Assembly (NCBI GenBank): GCA_035356615.1
Contig: DAOQSN010000020.1
Location: 1-64,000 of the forward strand
From: JAKQDH01 sp029558835
GTDB taxonomy: Bacteria > Planctomycetota > Phycisphaerae > UBA1845
Length of the DNA stretch: 64,000 nucleotides
Reading direction: 5' to 3'
Shown here one piece after another: positions 59,239 to 64,000 of this stretch. The position numbers and the translations under genes are program-made. Position 1 is the stretch's first letter; each line of letters opens with the position of its first letter. Under the pieces are notes generated by a model. That model saw only the letters and a program-made list of their open reading frames with translations. It made no database searches and was not told the origin of the DNA.

Positions 59239-60441
59239 ATGCTCAAGCGGACGGTGACGCGCGCGGCGGTGGGATTGGCGTTGGCGCTGCTGGCGGGCGG
59301 CTGTCAGCCGGGGCTGCGGCACGCGGGGGGTTTTCCGCCCCGCGAGCCGATTCGGGCGCTCTGGGTCACGCGCTGGGACTACAAGTCAGCGGCGGACATC
59401 GGCGTCATCATGGAGAACTGCCGCCGGGCGGGATTCAACACCGTCCTGTTCCAGGTCCGCGGCCACGGCACCGCGTTTTACCGCTCCCGTCTGGAGCCGT
59501 GGTCGGAGGAACTGGGCGGACGCGACCCGGGCTTCGATCCGCTGGCCGTTGCCTGCAAGGAGGCCCACCGGCGCGGGCTGAAGCTGCACGCCTGGGTCAA
59601 CGTCCTGCCGGGCTGGCGCGGCAAGCAACCGCCCGCCGACCCCCGCCAACTCTACAACGCCCACGCGGACTGGTTCTGGCGCGATGCCCAGGGACGACGC
59701 CAGCCGCTGGGCTGGTACAACAGCCTCAACCCCTGCTACCCGGAGGTGCGCGGTTACCTGGTGGCCGTCATGCGCGAGATCGTTGCGGGCTATCCGGTCG
59801 ACGGGCTGCATCTGGACTACATTCGCTTCCCCAACGAGTGGAACGCCTCGTATCCGGCCGGGGTATCGGTGCCCGACTACCCACGCGACCCGCGCACGCT
59901 GGCACTGTTCCGGCAGGCGACCGGCGCCACGCCGGAGCAGGCACCGGGCAAGTGGAACGAGTGGCGGGCGGCGCAGGTGACGCAAGTGGTGCGGGACATC
60001 CGCGCGATGATGCGGCGGGTGAAGCCGGGAGCGTCCCTCAGTGCGGCCGTCGGCGCCGACCCGGACGTCGCCCTGCGGGCCCACTTCCAGGACAGCCGTC
60101 GCTGGATCACGGAAGGCCTGCTGGATGCCGTGATGCCCATGAACTACGCGGCCGACATGACCGTGTTCAGCCGGCGGGTGCAGCTCTGGTCGGCGTACAG
60201 CGGGCGAACGCGGGTGGTGCAGGGGCTCAACCTGGAGGGGCGTCCGCCGGCAACCGTGAATCAGCAGATCGCGGTCGTCGTACGCAGCACGCGGCACTTC
60301 GCGTTGTTCGCGTACAACCTGCTGTTCGAGCGTCTGGACGCCCGCGGCCGGCCGGCCACCGGTGCCGACAGCGCCGCGCGCACCGCGCAGCGCCAGCAGG
60401 TGTTGCCCTACATCCAGCGCCTGGCTGGGCAGCGCGGGTAG
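59239..60441 (+). CDS. lipoprotein, glycoside-hydrolase-like GHL10 family
   Basis: 400 residues. A lipoprotein signal has the lipobox LAGGC (Cys about 23). The body opens PIRALWVTRWDYKSAADI, then FNTVLFQVRGHGTAFY, LKLHAWVNVLPGW and VDGLHLDYIRFP, all hallmarks of the DUF187/GHL10 TIM-barrel family of putative glycosidases acting on envelope polysaccharides. The start is ATG 59239, with AAGGAGG 5 nt upstream. It is the first gene of a run of three closely spaced genes, 44 nt before a GlpD-like gene. Confidence 0.87.
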   Translation: MLKRTVTRAAVGLALALLAGGCQPGLRHAGGFPPREPIRALWVTRWDYKSAADIGVIMENCRRAGFNTVLFQVRGHGTAFYRSRLEPWSEELGGRDPGFDPLAVACKEAHRRGLKLHAWVNVLPGWRGKQPPADPRQLYNAHADWFWRDAQGRRQPLGWYNSLNPCYPEVRGYLVAVMREIVAGYPVDGLHLDYIRFPNEWNASYPAGVSVPDYPRDPRTLALFRQATGATPEQAPGKWNEWRAAQVTQVVRDIRAMMRRVKPGASLSAAVGADPDVALRAHFQDSRRWITEGLLDAVMPMNYAADMTVFSRRVQLWSAYSGRTRVVQGLNLEGRPPATVNQQIAVVVRSTRHFALFAYNLLFERLDARGRPATGADSAARTAQRQQVLPYIQRLAGQRG

Positions 60442-60485
60442 CAGGTGACGTTCGCCAGAGCCACGGCACGGAGCGCGAGGGAGGC

Positions 60486-61994
60486 ATGCGCAGCCCACCC
60501 CGAGAGGATCAATGGCAGGCGTTGGACGACCTGGTGTTCGACGTCGTCATCGTCGGCAGCGGCATCAATGGCGCCTGCCTGTACCACCACCTCTGCCGGC
60601 AGGGTTTCTCCACGCTCCTCATCGACAAGGGCGATTTCGCCAGCGGGACCAGTCAGGCCTCGGCCATGATGATCTGGGGCGGTTTGCTCTACCTGCGCCA
60701 CGGACACCTGCGGACGGTGGGCCGGCTCTGCGCCGCCCGCGAGCGCATGTTGCGGGAGCTGGGCGACTGGATTCGCCCGCGGCAGATGCGTTACGTGGCC
60801 ACGCCCGGCACCCGGCCGCACCCGTTGCTGGTGCAGGCCGCCCTGTACTTCTACTGGTTGCTGAGCGGTTGCCAGCGCCGTCGTCCCCGCTGGGAGCCCG
60901 GCTACCCGGAGCGCGTCCTTCTTGCTGAGCGCCCGCGGCGGGTGGCGCTTACGTATGAAGAAGCGATGGCGGAGCCATCGGACGCCCGCTTCGTGCTTCA
61001 GTGGCTGCTCCCGCACCACCAGGCGACGCAAGTAGCGCTGAACTACTGCGCGCTGGAGGGCGGTGGGTTTGATGCCGGTACCCGGCGGTGGCACCTGGAA
61101 CTGCGGAATACGCTGCATGCGGCCGGTTGCCGCGTGCGGGCCCGGGTGGTGGTCAACGCGGCCGGAGCCTGGGTGGACCGCATCAATGAGAGTTTCGGGT
61201 GTCACTCGCCGTATAAGCACGTACTGAGCAAGGGGGTGTTCCTCGGCCTGCGGCGTCACCCCGCCCATGAACTGCCCCTCATCCTCCCGACCCGCGACGG
61301 GCGCGATGCGATGTCGCTGATTCCCTGGGGATCCGTGTCACTCTGGGGACCGACGGAGACCGTTGTGGAGACACCGGAGGAAGGGTTTGCGGTGCAGCCC
61401 GAGGACGTCCGCCTGCTGCTGGATGAACTGCACGCCTGCTGGGCGAACCCCCTGTCGCCGCGTGACGTCGTGTCCCTGCGCTCGGGCGTGCGCCCGTTGG
61501 TGGTGGAGCGTCGCCACGCGAACACGACCTGTTCGCTGGCCCTGTCCCGCCGGCACGAGGTCCATGCCGACGAGCACCTGCCGTGGATCAGCGTGTACGG
61601 CGGCAAGCTCACCAACTGCGTCCCGCTCGCACGGCGTGTGGAACGTCTGGTCAGGAGCAGAGTGGCTCGCCCCGGGCGCGCTGCTGCGCCGACGCCCTGC
61701 CCAGAACCGGTGCCCGTCCTGGAGTATTTCCCCGATCTGAAGCCGCCGGTCCCCAACTCCCGCTGGTGCGCGGAGCAGGAGATGTGTCAGACGCTGGAGG
61801 ACTACTTGCGGCGGCGCACGAACGTTGCGCAATGGGTACCGCGCGGCGGGCTGGGCCCGCGGGACGAGTACGCGGAGCATCTGGTCCGGGCCGCCCGGCC
61901 GTTCTGCGCCGACGAGCCGGCCGCACGGCGCGCCGTGGCCGCGTACCACCGGACGGTGGTGGAGAGTTTCGACGACGTACTGGCTCACTGTTGA
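60486..61994 (+). CDS. FAD-dependent oxidoreductase, glycerol-3-phosphate dehydrogenase-like
   Basis: 502 residues. The N-terminal dinucleotide-binding site is VVIVGSGINGACLYHHL, followed by LIDKGDFASGTSQASAMMIWGGLLYL, the GlpD family pattern (DFASGTSSRSSKLIHGGLRYL in true GlpD). Later, VVNAAGAWVDRI closes the FAD site. The residues around the second motif differ enough from GlpD (Met and Trp in place of Lys and His) that the substrate may not be glycerol-3-phosphate. It starts 44 nt after the lipoprotein gene and ends 16 nt before the aminotransferase, so it is probably in one operon. Confidence 0.82.
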   Translation: MRSPPREDQWQALDDLVFDVVIVGSGINGACLYHHLCRQGFSTLLIDKGDFASGTSQASAMMIWGGLLYLRHGHLRTVGRLCAARERMLRELGDWIRPRQMRYVATPGTRPHPLLVQAALYFYWLLSGCQRRRPRWEPGYPERVLLAERPRRVALTYEEAMAEPSDARFVLQWLLPHHQATQVALNYCALEGGGFDAGTRRWHLELRNTLHAAGCRVRARVVVNAAGAWVDRINESFGCHSPYKHVLSKGVFLGLRRHPAHELPLILPTRDGRDAMSLIPWGSVSLWGPTETVVETPEEGFAVQPEDVRLLLDELHACWANPLSPRDVVSLRSGVRPLVVERRHANTTCSLALSRRHEVHADEHLPWISVYGGKLTNCVPLARRVERLVRSRVARPGRAAAPTPCPEPVPVLEYFPDLKPPVPNSRWCAEQEMCQTLEDYLRRRTNVAQWVPRGGLGPRDEYAEHLVRAARPFCADEPAARRAVAAYHRTVVESFDDVLAHC

Positions 61995-62010
61995 GCAATG
62001 AGGAGAAGTG

Positions 62011-63276
62011 ATGCCCCGCCCGTTTGCTGCAACGGAAGCGGCGATCTTTGGCGGCCCGCCGGCCGTCACCCTGGACGCCCGCGTCGCCAACCGCTGGCCG
62101 ATTCTCACTACCGAGGACGAGGCCGCGGTGTTGCGGGTGCTGCGGGACGGCGACCTGTCCCTGCACCCGGTCACGCGCGAGTTGGAAGCGGACTACCGGT
62201 CCTGCTTCGGCGTCCGGCACGCCCTGGCACACTGTAACGGCACGGCCGCCCTGTTCGCGGCCTTCTTCGCCCTCGATTTGCAGCCCGGCGACGAGGTGCT
62301 GGTGCCGTCCGCCACGTTCTGGGCGTCCGTGGTACCGATGCTCTGGGTCGGTGCATTGCCGGTCTTCTGTGAGAGCGAGCCCGAGCGGATGGGGCTGGAC
62401 CCGGAGGATGCGGAGCGCAAGATTACGCCCCGCACCCGGGCCCTGGTCGTCGTGCACTTGTGGGGCATGCCGAGCAAGATGACGGAACTGTTCGCGCTGG
62501 CCCGGCGGCACAACTTGAAGATCATCGAGGACGCGTCGCACGCGCATGGGGCGAGCTGGCGCGGGCGGCGCTGCGGGACGCTCGGCGACCTCTCCGTCTT
62601 CAGCCTGCAAAGCAGCAAGCTCGCTCCCGCCGGCGAGGGCGGCATCCTGCTCACCGACAGCGACGCCTACTTCGAGCGCGCGGTCTGCCTGGGCGACATC
62701 ATGCGAGTTCTCGAGCTGGAGTCGCCGGCGCAACGCTTTGCCGGCACCAGCTTCGGCATCAAGACGCGGATGGCGCCGCTCTCGGCTGCGGTCGCCCGCG
62801 TGCAACTAGCGCACCTGCCCGAGCGCAATGCCCGCCGCAATGAGAACCTGCGCTACCTGTCGAAGGCCTTGGAGGCCCTGGGGCTGCAAACGTACCTGCC
62901 GCCCGCCCACGTGGAACGCGTCTACTTCGAGTACCTGATTCGCTGCGACGCAGCGCGTTGGGGCGTGCCGATCGAGAAGATCGTCGAGGCCTTGCGCGCG
63001 GAGGGGTGTGACGTGAACTGGCCGCGGTACCCGCTCGTGCATCAGCAACCGCTGTTCACCGAGGGGCACTTCGCGCGGCTCGCCCGCCTCGACGGGCGTC
63101 CGGACGTGCCACTGCCCGTCTACCACCCGGATGCCCTGCCGCGCACCACGGCCGCCAACCGCGAACTGCTGCGGCTGCCCACCTTCCCCGGTGCCGAACG
63201 CGAGCTGCTGGACGAGTACATCGCCGGCTTCCGCAAGGTCTTCGCCGCGGCCACGATCGCACGGTTGCGCGGATAG
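62011..63276 (+). CDS. DegT/DnrJ/EryC1/StrS-family PLP aminotransferase
   Basis: 421 residues. The fold-type I sugar aminotransferase pattern is clear: CNGTAALFAAFFALDLQPGDEVLVP, IIEDASHAHGA with the conserved Asp, and Lys203 in SLQSSKLAPAGEGG as the PLP Schiff-base lysine. These enzymes aminate keto-sugars for surface glycans or make related products. The start at ATG 62011 has AGGAG 5 nt upstream; a GTG lies just before it. It follows the GlpD-like gene by 16 nt and precedes a glycosyltransferase gene, fitting a role in envelope glycan building. Confidence 0.9.
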   Translation: MPRPFAATEAAIFGGPPAVTLDARVANRWPILTTEDEAAVLRVLRDGDLSLHPVTRELEADYRSCFGVRHALAHCNGTAALFAAFFALDLQPGDEVLVPSATFWASVVPMLWVGALPVFCESEPERMGLDPEDAERKITPRTRALVVVHLWGMPSKMTELFALARRHNLKIIEDASHAHGASWRGRRCGTLGDLSVFSLQSSKLAPAGEGGILLTDSDAYFERAVCLGDIMRVLELESPAQRFAGTSFGIKTRMAPLSAAVARVQLAHLPERNARRNENLRYLSKALEALGLQTYLPPAHVERVYFEYLIRCDAARWGVPIEKIVEALRAEGCDVNWPRYPLVHQQPLFTEGHFARLARLDGRPDVPLPVYHPDALPRTTAANRELLRLPTFPGAERELLDEYIAGFRKVFAAATIARLRG

Positions 63277-63392
63277 ACGCGCTGTAGCCGCCCGGAGACC
63301 GCGCACGGCCGGGGGTGCCGTCAGTCGCGCGGTCGCCGACGGAGCACACCGCGACGCGGAATGACCGGGGTGGTCCGCGCGGCGACGCGGAC

Positions 63393-63398
63393 TATAAT
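63393..63398 (+). promoter_or_regulatory. consensus -10 box upstream of the last gene
   Basis: TATAAT about 51 nt upstream of ATG 63450; the -35 side is weak (TGGTCC, 16-bp spacer). Confidence 0.4.
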
Positions 63399-63449
63399 GC
63401 CACCCGCCACCGGCCCGTGTTAACGCAGATGCCCAGGAAGGCTGCGTAC

Positions 63450-64000
63450 ATGACAAAGAACCGTCGTTCGGCGCGAGAACTGCGTCAGCAACAGCCGCGC
63501 GCCCGGGAACGGACCGGGCCCGCGCGACCGAGGCGCGCGGCGCGGTGGGAGTGGCAGGTCATCGGCGTCATTCTGCTGGTCGGGCTGGGCTTGCGCGTGG
63601 CCTACCTCCGGGAAGTGAGGCAGAGGCCTGATTTCGACTCCCCCATCTCGGACGCGGGCTACAACGATTACTGGGCCCGCGGGCTGGCAACGGGCGATTG
63701 GAAACCGCCGGGAACCGAGCCGGATCCGTTGATCTCTTCGACGCCTTACTTCCGCCCGCCAGGTTACGTGTACTTTCTGGCGCTGATCTACCGCGTGGCG
63801 GGCCTGGGGTACGTGGCCCCGCGCGTGGCGCAGATGGCGTTGGGGCTGGCGAGCTGCCTGCTGGCGTGGCGCCTGGGTCGGCGCGTGCTGAATCCAGTCG
63901 GTGCGCTGATCGCCGCCGCCCTCATGGCCACTTACTGGGCGTTTATCTACTTCGAGGGTGAACTGAACGAACCGCCGTTGCTCGCCTTTCTGACAGTGTT
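63450..64000 (+). CDS. membrane glycosyltransferase, GT39/ArnT-like (cut by the window end)
   Basis: The frame is open from ATG 63450 to the window end, 183 codons, so only the N-terminal part is seen. A basic lead (RRSARELRQQQPRARER) precedes a first membrane helix (WQVIGVILLVGLGLRVAYL), followed by PISDAGYNDYWARGLATGDW, the acidic loop typical of PMT/ArnT-type glycosyltransferases, and YFRPPGYVYFLALIYR. AGGAAGG lies about 9 nt upstream of the start. It probably transfers a lipid-linked sugar at the outer face of the membrane, matching the glycan theme of the preceding genes. Confidence 0.82.
   Translation, partial: MTKNRRSARELRQQQPRARERTGPARPRRAARWEWQVIGVILLVGLGLRVAYLREVRQRPDFDSPISDAGYNDYWARGLATGDWKPPGTEPDPLISSTPYFRPPGYVYFLALIYRVAGLGYVAPRVAQMALGLASCLLAWRLGRRVLNPVGALIAAALMATYWAFIYFEGELNEPPLLAFLTV

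Noticed and set aside
62371..62388. GAGCCCGAGCGG match inside the aminotransferase gene
   Set aside because: It encodes SEPER, directly before the MGLDPED of the expected family segment, and lacks the flanking palindrome, so it looks like normal coding sequence rather than a repeat insertion.

Overview
The window is high-GC chromosomal DNA that most resembles an anaerobic or facultatively anaerobic member of the Planctomycetota, probably Phycisphaerae-like. This is inferred from gene content: three PEP-CTERM proteins (two of them with HAF repeats), a secreted protein with a dockerin-like tail, fused membrane/spermidine-synthase-like proteins, a C39-like set of glycosyltransferases of the PMT type, and many short palindromic and tandem repeats between genes. 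No ribosomal RNA, phage, complete IS element or CRISPR array was seen.

Layout. 1-9.2 kb: tRNA-Glu, a membrane glycosyltransferase, fpg with two POT-type peptide transporters, a SAM methyltransferase and endonuclease V. 9.4-14.3 kb: prolyl oligopeptidase, NrdR, an RNase Z-like metallo-hydrolase and a UPF0316 membrane protein. 14.3-17.8 kb: secreted-protein genes, one fused and interrupted by an in-frame TGA, with a poly-C tract upstream. 18-22.2 kb: a FadL-type porin and a hybrid sensor kinase in one probable operon. 23.4-28.3 kb: pyruvate:ferredoxin oxidoreductase followed by a dihydroorotate-dehydrogenase-like protein. 28.6-38 kb: PEP-CTERM protein, ABC exporter pair, two convergent membrane/spermidine-synthase fusions and tRNA-Leu. 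38.2-46.6 kb: FHA protein, the [FeFe]-hydrogenase maturases HydE and HydG, a nucleotidyltransferase with ProS, a BFD-like [2Fe-2S] protein and an orphan DNA methyltransferase. 47-51 kb: two PEP-CTERM proteins. 51.5-64 kb: acetyltransferase, trypsin-like protease, LOG-family protein, HNH nuclease, a REC-GGDEF-HD-GYP regulator, and an operon of a GHL10-type lipoprotein, a GlpD-like oxidoreductase, a DegT-type aminotransferase and a truncated glycosyltransferase at the window edge.

Metabolic thread: PFOR reduces ferredoxin, and HydE/HydG build part of the H-cluster of an [FeFe]-hydrogenase, so fermentative hydrogen metabolism is likely; the hydrogenase and HydF are not in this window.

The most unusual feature is the repeat content. 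At least four families can be separated by eye: an 81-bp double-hairpin element with 9-bp terminal inverted repeats (four copies, one in frame inside hydE); a palindromic element of about 100 bp (three copies, one inside a glycosyltransferase gene); a short palindrome of about 25 bp (two copies in the leader of a secreted protein, one in a membrane protein loop); and tandem heptamers (six clear loci). Several sit directly after stop codons and in two cases supply the stop codon.
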